From Caldilineaceae bacterium (GTDB taxonomy: Bacteria; Chloroflexota; Anaerolineae; Caldilineales; Caldilineaceae): a stretch of DNA of 6,416 bases. The translations under genes and the position numbers were made by a program. Every line of letters starts with the position of its first letter. Position 1 is the stretch's first letter. Positions 1 to 5,584 of the stretch are shown one piece after another. The DNA is taken from NCBI GenBank assembly GCA_026645635.1, contig JAPKMV010000205.1, positions 1 through 6,416 of the forward strand. The letters are read 5' to 3'. The notes under the pieces are model-generated. The model saw nothing but the letters and a program-made list of their open reading frames with translations, ran no database searches and had not been told where the DNA came from.

Positions 1-3
1 ACC

Positions 4-29
4 ATCTGCGAAAATCTGCGCAATCTGCG
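4..29. repeat. ATCTGCG short direct repeats
   Basis: The heptamer ATCTGCG occurs three times, at 4-10, 14-20 and 23-29, so the period is 9-10 nt. It lies just beyond the 3' end of the minus-strand phosphatase gene. The block may be one arm of a longer inverted repeat cut off by the window edge, because the other intergenic repeats here are built the same way. No coding or terminator function is visible. Confidence 0.6.
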
Positions 30-70
30 GATGAACGCCCGGCGCTCGCAGAACTCTTGTTTTCTATCGT

Positions 71-742
71 TTATGACTGATTGCTGTGTTGATAGTAGTC
101 CGGCACGTCGTCGATGACTGCGGTTGCGGGCAGGTGGGTGATGTCGTTGACGTGAACTCCGACCCAATTGCCAGCGTGTTGCGCCAGCAGCGTCACCGCG
201 CAGTTGTGCGGGTCCCAACGCATCCAGTTGCCTGTGGCGCCGCCCAGCCAGATGTCAAGCAGGCTGGCGATCACCGCGCCGTGGGAGACGGTCAGGATGG
301 TCTGGCCGGGGTGGCGCGCCACCAGTGTCTGGAAGGTTTGCACGATGCGCCGGCCAAACGAAACCGGCGACTCGCCGTTGGGCGGCGCAAAGTGTGGGTC
401 GCGATCCCAGCGCCCCCAGAGGTCTTCGGTGTCGATCAGATCCCGGTAGGTGCGCCCTTCCCAGTCGCCGATGCTGAACTCAGTCAACCCGGCCTCAATC
501 ACTGGCATGATGCCAATACTGCGGGCGATGGCCGCTGCCGTGCTCTGTGCGCGCGGCAGCGGCGACACATAGAATGCATCCACCGGCTGGGTGCGGACGA
601 GGGTGGCAAAGTGGGCGGCGGTGGCCGCAACCTGCGCCTCCCCGCGCGCGGTGAGTGGTGCGTCCAGCGCGCCGTACCAGCGCTGCTCCAGGTTGGCCTG
701 CGTTTCGCCGTGGCGGACAAGATAAAGGTGCGTGATGCTCAT
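71..742 (-). CDS. Histidine phosphatase family protein (phosphoglycerate mutase-like)
   Basis: This is a 223-residue cytosolic enzyme of the histidine phosphatase (branch 1) superfamily, which uses a phosphohistidine intermediate. The N-terminal signature LVRHGET carries R10 and the nucleophilic H11. SPLPRAQSTA (residues 60-69) supplies the second arginine, E88 in TEFSIGDWEG is the likely general acid, and VSHG (152-155) carries the second histidine. The length fits cofactor-dependent mutase-like or CobC-like phosphatases. The substrate cannot be read from sequence; small phosphate esters, alpha-ribazole phosphate or phosphoglycerate are all possible. The frame is open upstream to 910, but the family N-terminus begins right before the RHG motif, so I place the start at ATG 742-740, preceded by a weak AAGAGA ribosome site. 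It is divergent from the arg cluster and has no obvious functional link to it. No signal peptide or membrane segment is seen. Confidence 0.9.
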   Translation of the reverse strand: MSITHLYLVRHGETQANLEQRWYGALDAPLTARGEAQVAATAAHFATLVRTQPVDAFYVSPLPRAQSTAAAIARSIGIMPVIEAGLTEFSIGDWEGRTYRDLIDTEDLWGRWDRDPHFAPPNGESPVSFGRRIVQTFQTLVARHPGQTILTVSHGAVIASLLDIWLGGATGNWMRWDPHNCAVTLLAQHAGNWVGVHVNDITHLPATAVIDDVPDYYQHSNQS

Positions 743-778
743 GGTTGTTCTCTTATTTTGCGAATTTTTCTGCGGCAA

Positions 779-807
779 TTGACATGCCCGATAGCACATG
801 TTACACT
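779..807 (+). promoter_or_regulatory. Strong sigma-70-type promoter with extended -10
   Basis: A perfect -35 TTGACA (779-784) is followed by a 17-nt spacer and a -10 TACACT (802-807), which matches TATAAT at 4 of 6 positions. TG at 799-800 gives the extended -10 form TGnTACACT. The predicted transcription start is about 814. The transcript would run rightwards into a 21-codon frame, a terminator at 929-959 and then argC. I see no comparably good promoter between the terminator and argC. Confidence 0.6.
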
Positions 808-815
808 GCGCAACC

Positions 816-881
816 ATGATGGAAAAGTTGCTCCCAGCCTGCGTGCCCAGCTTGAGGAAGGAAAGGAAGCCTACCGGATGA
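816..881 (+). CDS. Possible 21-codon leader peptide
   Basis: An ATG at 816 (a second ATG follows at 819) opens a 21-codon frame ending at TGA 879-881. It starts within about 2 nt of the predicted transcription start, so translation would have to be leaderless, as no ribosome binding site fits. The peptide begins MMEKLLPACVPS and has a basic end with LRKERK, including two AGG arginine codons and three lysine codons. Its stop lies inside the 874-892 hairpin. A peptide with arginine codons upstream of a terminator and argC resembles an attenuation leader, but two arginine codons is weak evidence and a frame this short can occur by chance. Confidence 0.22.
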   Translation: MMEKLLPACVPSLRKERKPTG

Positions 882-928
882 CAGTCATCTGGAACTTTGC
901 GCGCGGGCACGTCTAACGTCGTACTGCC

Positions 929-959
929 AAAGCTCTCCAGAAGGAGAGCTTTTTTATTT
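929..959 (+). terminator. Intrinsic terminator upstream of argC
   Basis: A perfect 10-bp stem, AAAGCTCTCC (929-938) with GGAGAGCTTT (943-952), closes an AGAA tetraloop and runs into TTTATTT. The T-tract lies only on the plus-strand side, so it ends rightward transcription from the promoter at 779-807 and does not serve the divergent phosphatase gene. Confidence 0.85.
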
Positions 960-973
960 GGGGATTCATGCGG

Positions 974-1088
974 GACACAGAGTGCACGGAGGCATGGACA
1001 GAGAACACGGAGAGGAAACGGAGAATATCTTCGCTTGACTCTCTGTTCTCTCTTTGTGGTCTCTGTGCCGCCTCCGTGGTCTCTGTGT
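974..1088. repeat. Imperfect inverted repeat of CACAGAG/CACGGAGG units
   Basis: The left arm (about 975-1014) contains ACACAGAG, GCACGGAGGC, ACAGAGAA and CACGGAGAG. The right arm (about 1038-1088) carries their complements: CTCTCTGTTCTCT, GTCTCTGTGCCG, CCTCCGTGG and TCTCTGTGT. A loop of roughly 23 nt separates them. Each arm is itself a quasi-tandem repeat with a period of about 9-10 nt. The right arm ends 20 nt before the argC start codon, so transcribed RNA could form a long hairpin next to the ribosome site AGAGG (1099-1103). It probably belongs to a dispersed intergenic repeat family; this is inferred from its form, not from a search. Confidence 0.75.
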
Positions 1089-1108
1089 AGTGCATTTCAG
1101 AGGCGCAA

Positions 1109-2149
1109 ATGAAGCAACATTATCGGGCGGGGATTGCCGGCGCGACGGGCTACACCGGCGCCGAGTTGGTGCGGCTGCTGCAGGCGCACCCTCATTTGCA
1201 GGTGCAGTGGATCACCAGCGAGAGCAGCGCGGGCAAGCTGCTCAGCGACGTGCACAGCGTGCCCTGGGCGATTCCGCTCATCCCGCTGGAGGAGGGCGTG
1301 GCCCGCGCCGGCGAGGTGGACGTGGTCTTCCTCTGCCTGCCGCACGGCGAGTCGATCACCGCAGCGCAGCGCTTCATCGCCGCGGGCGTGTTGGTGATCG
1401 ACCTGAGCGCCGACTTCCGCCTGGCCGATGCAGCCAGCTACCGCCGCTGGTACGGCAAGGAGCACAGCGCACCGGAACTGCTGGACGACTTTGTCTATGG
1501 GCTGTGCGAGGTCAACCGGGCGCAGTTGCGCGGCGCGCGGCGCATCGCCAACCCCGGCTGCTACCCGACGGGCGTCAACCTGGGCCTCTACCCGCTGGCC
1601 AAAGCAGGCTGGCTGGGCGACCGCGTCATCGTGGACAGCAAGAGCAGCGTCAGCGGCGCAGGGCGCACGGCCAAGCTGCCCTACCTCTTCGTCGAGGTCA
1701 ACGAGAATATGTCGCCCTACAGCATCGGCTACCGCCACCGCCACATTGCCGAGATGGAACTGGTGCTGAACGCGGCGGCGATCAGCGGGCCGGTGCGCTT
1801 CACCTTTTCGCCCCACCTGCTGCCGCTCAACCGCGGCATCCTCAGCACGATGTACGTCACCGTGCCGGAAGGCGTCAGCGAGCAGCAGATTCGCGACCTC
1901 TACAGCGCCACCTACGCCGGTGAACCGTTCATCCACCTGCTGCCGGCTGGCCAACTCGCCACCCTGCGCCACGTCACCCACAGCAACCGCTGCGCGATCA
2001 GCATCACGCCGGCCAACCCGGATGAGCCGGACGGCCGCGAGTACATCATCGTCGCCACGCTGGATAACCTGGTCAAGGGCGCCAGCGGCCAGGCGATCCA
2101 GTGCTTCAACATTGCTACAGGGCTGCCGGAGACGGAGGGACTGCTGTGA
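1109..2149 (+). CDS. argC: N-acetyl-gamma-glutamyl-phosphate reductase
   Basis: ArgC performs the NADPH-dependent reduction of N-acetylglutamyl 5-phosphate to N-acetylglutamate semialdehyde, the third step from glutamate to arginine, in the cytosol. The 346-residue length is typical. The N-terminal Rossmann signature GATGYTGAEL is at residues 11-20. The active-site motif NPGCYPTG (148-155) contains catalytic C151. SSVSGAGR (179-186) and HRHIAEME (210-217) follow, the latter supplying the catalytic histidine region. The family C-terminal motif DNLVKGASGQAIQ is at 319-331. The start ATG has AGAGG five bases upstream. The stop overlaps the argB start (GTGA), implying translational coupling. LysY of the LysW lysine pathway is a homologue, but the neighbours (argB, argD, argA-like, no lysW) favour arginine. 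Confidence 0.96.
   Translation: MKQHYRAGIAGATGYTGAELVRLLQAHPHLQVQWITSESSAGKLLSDVHSVPWAIPLIPLEEGVARAGEVDVVFLCLPHGESITAAQRFIAAGVLVIDLSADFRLADAASYRRWYGKEHSAPELLDDFVYGLCEVNRAQLRGARRIANPGCYPTGVNLGLYPLAKAGWLGDRVIVDSKSSVSGAGRTAKLPYLFVEVNENMSPYSIGYRHRHIAEMELVLNAAAISGPVRFTFSPHLLPLNRGILSTMYVTVPEGVSEQQIRDLYSATYAGEPFIHLLPAGQLATLRHVTHSNRCAISITPANPDEPDGREYIIVATLDNLVKGASGQAIQCFNIATGLPETEGLL
2134..2148 (+). promoter_or_regulatory. Ribosome site deciding the argB start, with GTGA overlap
   Basis: GGAGG at 2134-2138 lies 7 nt before GTG (2146-2148), which shares bases with the argC stop TGA (2147-2149). The alternative ATG at 2152 would be 13 nt from the same site, which is long. An upstream in-frame ATG at 2101 would overlap argC by 49 nt and has no support. 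I therefore prefer GTG 2146. Confidence 0.55.
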
Positions 2150-2949
2150 CCATGACCGACGAACTGAACAGCGCACCGGACGAGCGATATGTCGTCGTTC
2201 TGAAGGTGGGCGGCAACGAACTCGACGACCCGGCCTTTCTCTTTGGCCTGACCAAAGCCGTGCAGGCAGTGCAGGCCGAGGGGCATTTCCCGGTGATCGT
2301 CCACGGCGGCGGCAAGGCGATCACCGACTTGCAGACGCAGTTGGGGCTGTCCGAGACGCGCATCGAGGGGCTGCGCGTCACCGACGCGGCAAGCCTGGAC
2401 GTGGCCGAGATGGTGCTCAGCGGGCTGATCAACAAGCGCGTGGTGCGGGCGCTGGTGGGCGCGGGCATCCGCGCCGCGGGCTTCAGCGGCGTGGACGACG
2501 GCACGATCTACGTCGAGAAGATGTGGCACCCGCTGGGCGACCTGGGGCGCGTAGGTGAGATCCAGGACGTGGACGACCACCTGCTGCGCACGTTGATCGC
2601 TGCCGAGATCGTGCCCGTAGTCAGCCCGATCAGCTTCGGCGCGCTGGACAGCCTGAGCTACAACGTCAACGCCGATCATGCAGCCACGGCCATTGCGGCG
2701 AAGTTGGGCGCAATCAAGCTGGTCTTCATCAGCAACGTGCCGGGCATCCTGGTGGCGGGGCGCGTCGTGCGCGTCGTCACGGCGCGCCAGGCGGAAGATT
2801 GGATCACGGAAGGCATCATCACCGGCGGCATGGTGCCGAAGGTGCGCAGTGCGGTGGAAGCCGTGCACAACGGCGTTGCCCAGGCGGTGATCACCAACCT
2901 GGCCGGCGTGCAGGATGGGACGGGGACGGGCGTGGTGGGGGCGGGGTAG
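2146..2949 (+). CDS. argB: Acetylglutamate kinase
   Basis: ArgB phosphorylates N-acetylglutamate with ATP, the second arginine step and often the feedback-controlled one. The protein is 267 residues from GTG 2146, or 265 from ATG 2152. Amino-acid kinase fold motifs appear in order: the phosphate-binding VVVLKVGGNE with K20; HGGGK (53-57), which binds ATP and substrate phosphates; GLRVTD (75-80); YNVNADHAA (172-180), part of the substrate and nucleotide site; and ITGGMVPKV (225-233), carrying the late conserved lysine. Length and order match bacterial ArgB. No clear N-terminal arginine-sensing helix is seen, since the start is only about 14 residues before the kinase core, so arginine inhibition of the hexameric type is uncertain. 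LysZ is the nearest alternative; the argC/argD/argA context favours ArgB. Confidence 0.95.
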   Translation: MTMTDELNSAPDERYVVVLKVGGNELDDPAFLFGLTKAVQAVQAEGHFPVIVHGGGKAITDLQTQLGLSETRIEGLRVTDAASLDVAEMVLSGLINKRVVRALVGAGIRAAGFSGVDDGTIYVEKMWHPLGDLGRVGEIQDVDDHLLRTLIAAEIVPVVSPISFGALDSLSYNVNADHAATAIAAKLGAIKLVFISNVPGILVAGRVVRVVTARQAEDWITEGIITGGMVPKVRSAVEAVHNGVAQAVITNLAGVQDGTGTGVVGAG

Positions 2950-2952
2950 AAT

Positions 2953-3033
2953 TTGGGGTTTTAATGTCTTGGGGTTTTGGGGTGGTGAGGCGGATTTGAG
3001 ACCCTAAAACCCCAAAACATCAAAACCCCACAA
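2953..3033. repeat. GGGGTTTT inverted repeat between argB and argD
   Basis: The left arm at 2955-2982 (GGGGTTTT, AATGTCTT, GGGGTTTT, GGGG) and the right arm at 3002-3029 are complementary at 25 of 28 positions, with one further G-U pair possible in RNA. The loop is 19 nt. The plus strand also has G-runs of at least four at 2937-2941, 2943-2946, 2955-2958, 2971-2974 and 2979-2982, enough for a G-quadruplex competing with the hairpin. No T-tract follows the right arm, so it is not a standard terminator. It ends about 10 nt before the argD ribosome site. Confidence 0.85.
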
Positions 3034-3050
3034 CATGAAGGGGAAGCAAC

Positions 3051-4248
3051 ATGGACGCACAACAGATCATTGAAATGGAGCACGACTACGTCCTCGGCGT
3101 CTACGGGCGGGCGCCGTTTGTGCTGGCGCGGGGCGAGGGTTCGACGCTCTATGACAGCGACGACCGCGCCTACATCGACTGCGTGGCCGGCATCGCCGTG
3201 AATGCGCTGGGCTACGCCGATCCGGGCATCCAGCAGGCGATGGCGGAGGGCATGGCGACCGGGCTGCTTCACGTGAGCAACCTGTATCACACGGCGCCCC
3301 ACGCGCAGTTGGCGCAGTTCCTGTGTGAAACGAGCTTTGCCGACCGCGTTCACTTTTGTAACAGCGGCGCCGAAGCGAACGAAGGCGCGTTCAAGTTCGC
3401 CCGCCGCTACGGGCGCGCCCACGGCGGCGACGAAAAGGTCAACATCCTGGCCTTCACCAACGCCTTTCATGGCCGCACCATGGGCAGCCTGGCCGCGACG
3501 CCGCGCCCGAAATACCAGGATCCCTTTCTCCCGCTGATGCCGGGCGTGCGCTTCGCCGAGTTCAACGACCTGGCCAGTGCGCGCGACCAAATGGACGCCA
3601 CGGTCTGCGCCATCATCGTGGAGCCGATCCAGGGTGAGGGCGGCATCCATGCGGCCACGCCTGCCTTTCTCGCCGGGCTGCGCGCCCTGGCCGACGAGTT
3701 CGACGCGCTGCTCATTTACGACGAAGTGCAGTGCGGCGTCGGGCGCACCGGCCACCTGTGGGCGCACCAGGGCTACTGCACCAAAGACGCGGGCTGCGCC
3801 TGCGGCGGCCGCTGCCAAGCCGTTGGCCGGCGGCCTGCCCATCGGCGCGATCCTGGTGCGGCAGAAGGTGGCGGAGGTGATGCAGAAGGGCGACCACGGC
3901 AGCACCTTTGCCGGCGGCCCGTTCATCACCCACGTCGCTCATCACGTGGTGCAGCGCATCGCCGAGCCGGCTTTCCTTGCCGAGGTGGAAACCAAAGGCC
4001 AGTTGCTGCGCGACCTGCTGGAGGAAATCAACAGCCCGCACATCCGAGAGGTGCGCGGCAAGGGGCTGATGGTGGGCGTGGAACTGGACATCGAGGCGGC
4101 GCCGGTGGTGAACAAGGGCTACGACCGCGGCCTGATCCTGGTCAACGCCGGCCCCAACGTCCTGCGCCTCGTCCCGCCGCTGGTCATCAGCGAAGCGGAA
4201 ATCCAGCAAGTGGCGGCGGCGATCGGCGAGATTCTGAGCGAGTTGTAG
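3051..4248 (+). pseudogene. argD: Acetylornithine aminotransferase, reading frame broken near 3800
   Basis: ArgD is a PLP enzyme that moves the amino group of glutamate to N-acetylglutamate semialdehyde, giving N-acetylornithine. ATG 3051 follows AGGGGA at good spacing. The first frame carries FCNSGAEANEGAFKFAR (102-118), NAFHGRTMGSLAATP (137-151), IVEPIQGEGG (189-198) and the PLP-ring aspartate in IYDEVQCGVGRTG (222-234). After WAHQGYCTKDAG (about 3792) family similarity ends. It resumes one base out of frame at AKPLAGGLPIGA, with the PLP lysine codon at 3817-3819, then GSTFAGGPF, VRGKGLMVGVEL and NVLRLVPPL, and stops at TAG 4246-4248. The total span equals about 398 codons, normal for ArgD. 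The PD..T segment before AKPLAGG is absent from both frames, so this is not a single added base; a net loss of about 2 or 5 bases fits better. The first frame runs on without family similarity to 4322. It is either a true mutation or an assembly error in a GC-rich stretch. Confidence 0.9.
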
Positions 4249-4256
4249 GCAGCGAC

Positions 4257-4330
4257 AATCTCCTAATCTCTCAATCTCCTAATCTCTACTGTAACGATGA
4301 GATTAGGAGATTGAGAGATTAGGAGATTTT
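4257..4330 (+). repeat. Perfect 30-bp inverted repeat (AATCTCC type), terminator-like
   Basis: The arms at 4257-4286 and 4299-4328 are perfectly complementary over 30 bp around a 12-nt loop (TACTGTAACGAT). Each arm contains the 14-mer AATCTCCTAATCTC (or its complement) twice, with a 2-nt spacer, so the unit is 16 nt. The right arm runs into TTTT (4327-4330), and the ribosome site of the next gene begins at 4337. In RNA this would be a very stable hairpin that could terminate or attenuate transcription between argD and the acetyltransferase, or block 3' exonucleases. The T-tract is short and the stem is long and AT-rich, unlike an ordinary intrinsic terminator. Confidence 0.9.
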
Positions 4331-4353
4331 GACTTGAGGAGGAACCAGACGAA

Positions 4354-4953
4354 GTGTCAATCCTGATTCGCCCGGCGGTGGCCGGCGACGCACCGCATAT
4401 TGTGGAGATGGTCAACCGCTTTGCGGACCAGAACATCATGTTGCCGCGCACGCTGGAGAGCGTGCTGCACTCTTTGGGCGATTGGCTGGTCGCGGTGGAG
4501 GAGGAGCCGACCTTCACCACGCCGCCGATCCTGGGCTGTGGCGCGCTGGTTGCGCTCAACGAGACACTGGCCGAGGTGCGCTCGCTGGCGATCCACGAGA
4601 GCCAGCAAGGCAAGGGGCTGGGCGGTCACATCGTGCTGCAACTGGTGCAGATGGCGCGCATCCGCGGCTTCAGCCAGGTCTGCGCGCTGACGCTGCGGGA
4701 GAACTTCTTCGTGCGGCTGGGCTTCGAGCTGGTTGACCGCTGGAGCATCAGCCCGAAGGTGTGGCAGGCGTGCATCTACTGCCGCAAGTTCCACCGCTGC
4801 GACGAAGTGGCGGTGTTGATGAACCTGGCCGAGAAGCCGGTGGCGGAAGAAACCGCCAGACCGGCAGCCTGGAACCATCTACTCAAGTGGAGCGAGTGGC
4901 AGCCGCTCAAGCTGGCTTACCAGCGGCCGTTGGCGGAGATCGAGCGGGGATGA
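4354..4953 (+). CDS. argA: GNAT N-acetyltransferase, short ArgA-type N-acetylglutamate synthase
   Basis: This 199-residue GNAT-fold protein most likely makes N-acetylglutamate from glutamate and acetyl-CoA, the first arginine step. It opens with ILIRPAVAGDAPHIVEMV and has LPRTLESVLHSLGDW (30-44), GCGALVAL (61-68), EVRSLAIHES (74-83) and the acetyl-CoA loop QGKGLG (85-90, pattern QxxGxG). ENFFVRLGFELVD (116-128) and KVWQACIYCRKFHRCDEVAV (135-154) follow. This layout matches the short ArgA proteins that lack the amino-acid-kinase domain of E. coli ArgA. The cysteines C140, C143 and C149 form CxxCx5C, recurrent in this group as I recall it. A tail of about 40 residues follows the fold. The start is GTG 4354 with AGGAGG (4337-4342) 11 nt upstream, slightly long. 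Position after argCBD supports the role; an unrelated GNAT substrate is less likely. Confidence 0.82.
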   Translation: MSILIRPAVAGDAPHIVEMVNRFADQNIMLPRTLESVLHSLGDWLVAVEEEPTFTTPPILGCGALVALNETLAEVRSLAIHESQQGKGLGGHIVLQLVQMARIRGFSQVCALTLRENFFVRLGFELVDRWSISPKVWQACIYCRKFHRCDEVAVLMNLAEKPVAEETARPAAWNHLLKWSEWQPLKLAYQRPLAEIERG

Positions 4954-5261
4954 GGTCGCAGCCGTGAAATGCGGCCCGTTGAGGATTTGTTGTAAATTTG
5001 CGGGGTTGAAATTTGACGCTGCGCCGGTGTGGTGATAACCTGACTTTTCGTGTCTGGCGCTGGGATGGCCGGACGCGGAACATTGTAAGCAGCCTGAAAG
5101 GGCGTCCAGTCCGGGCGAAGACAAGAGAAAAACTACGGATTGCGCCAGGAGCGGATTTGTGGTTTTCGGGTCAACGTGATAGGCTTGGAAGTCCTGCCGC
5201 AGAGAGTCAAGGCATGGCGTCAGCAGCAAAAAGGAATTATTGCTGCGGGCGCAAAAAGGAT
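4954..5261. other. Intergenic region upstream of rRNA promoter, no gene seen
   Basis: About 310 nt with no convincing gene, terminator or known RNA. A frame open from 5013 to 5273 starts at TTG without a ribosome site and has no recognisable protein pattern. A 7-bp hairpin, GCAGCAA (5223-5229) with TTGCTGC (5240-5246), sits just upstream of the rRNA promoter. A5 runs at 5228-5232 and 5253-5257 could act as UP-element-like sequence. No good terminator follows the acetyltransferase gene, so readthrough into the rRNA region is possible. Confidence 0.5.
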
Positions 5262-5290
5262 TTGACAAGCTGATGCGGGTTGTGTAGAGT
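5262..5290 (+). promoter_or_regulatory. Ribosomal RNA operon promoter
   Basis: Perfect -35 TTGACA (5262-5267), 17-nt spacer, -10 TAGAGT (5285-5290; 4 of 6 match to TATAAT). The predicted start is about 5297, giving a leader of roughly 310 nt before 16S. An A-run at 5253-5257 precedes the -35. It is the best promoter-like sequence in the region and lies at the expected distance from 16S. Confidence 0.7.
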
Positions 5291-5429
5291 ACAGAATTGC
5301 GCCTGCGAAAAGCTGGGCTGTAGAAGCGTTGTGGAGACACGCAGGTGACTGTACAACGGGAACGGTCTGGCGCAGGACGAGGATGACGCCGAGGCGCCCA
5401 ACGGGTGGTCTAGGCAACAGTCCGAGCAA

Positions 5430-5443
5430 GCACATTAACAATT
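5430..5443 (+). promoter_or_regulatory. boxA-like antitermination element
   Basis: GCACATTAACAATT resembles the boxA part of rRNA leaders (E. coli TGCTCTTTAACAA), which recruits NusB/NusE so RNA polymerase resists termination in rRNA genes. It sits inside the 16S leader, about 160 nt before the gene. The match is by eye. Confidence 0.5.
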
Positions 5444-5559
5444 GAAGAGTGGTAAGAGCAAGCGTTTACGCTGAAGCTGAGCGACCGTGAGAGAAGCGAG
5501 CGAGCCGGCTGAGAGGCTGGTTGGTTAGCGGATTGAGCGGTGGTTTGGCGGAGAGAGAG

Positions 5560-5584
5560 CGACTGGCACGGAAGGTGTCAGTTG
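5560..5584 (+). other. Leader hairpin just upstream of 16S
   Basis: CGACTGGCAC (5560-5569) pairs with GTGTCAGTTG (5575-5584) over 10 bp including two G-U pairs, around a GGAAG loop. It ends 20 nt before the mature 16S 5' end, so it may help folding or processing of the precursor. Confidence 0.5.

Larger units (their letters stand above)
814..959 (+). ncRNA. Candidate small RNA or argC leader RNA
   Basis: The interval between the predicted promoter start and the terminator would give an RNA of about 145 nt. Predicted helices by eye: CGTGCCC (842-848) pairs perfectly with GGGCACG (905-911). Inside this lies an 8-bp hairpin, CCGGATGA (874-881) with TCATCTGG (885-892), around a CAG triloop and including one G-U pair. 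The terminator hairpin follows. I do not recognise it as SRP RNA, 6S RNA, RNase P RNA, tmRNA, a T-box or a known riboswitch. It could be an independent sRNA or a transcription-attenuation leader for argC, which starts 150 nt past the terminator. The promoter and terminator are seen in sequence; the RNA itself is inferred. Confidence 0.4.

Noticed and set aside
86..916. Long plus-strand open frame opposite the phosphatase gene
   Set aside because: No family pattern; it mirrors the codon structure of the well-supported minus-strand gene in GC-rich DNA.
814..959. SRP (4.5S), 6S, RNase P or T-box RNA
   Set aside because: The GGAAGGAAAGGAAGCC run recalls the SRP tip, but the conserved internal loops are absent. 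There is no T-box sequence and no RNase P or 6S core.
960..1108. CRISPR array or insertion sequence in the CACAGAG repeat region
   Set aside because: The units are short, degenerate and palindromically arranged, without spacers of constant length, and there is no transposase frame.
1097..2868. Long minus-strand open frames opposite argC and argB
   Set aside because: Low-complexity Arg/Ala/Val/His composition typical of antisense frames; argC and argB carry clear motifs.
3780..3820. Programmed ribosomal frameshift in argD
   Set aside because: No slippery heptamer or stimulatory arrangement seen, and the PD..T motif is lost, which a programmed shift would not cause.
3051..4322. A 423-residue protein reading straight through in the argD first frame
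   Set aside because: After about residue 248 it loses all aminotransferase similarity and becomes Arg/Gly/Ala-rich, while the neighbouring frame carries the true C-terminal half.
5157..5185. Second rRNA promoter (TTGTGG-N17-TAGGCT)
   Set aside because: Weak matches at both boxes; a TTGACG at 5013 with TAACCT is equally poor. Only the 5262-5290 promoter is convincing.
5223..5246. Intrinsic terminator after the acetyltransferase gene
   Set aside because: The 7-bp hairpin is followed by GGGCGC rather than a T-tract on either strand.
5013..5273. Protein gene between the acetyltransferase and the rRNA promoter
   Set aside because: TTG start, no ribosome site, no recognisable protein pattern, and it ends inside the rRNA promoter.
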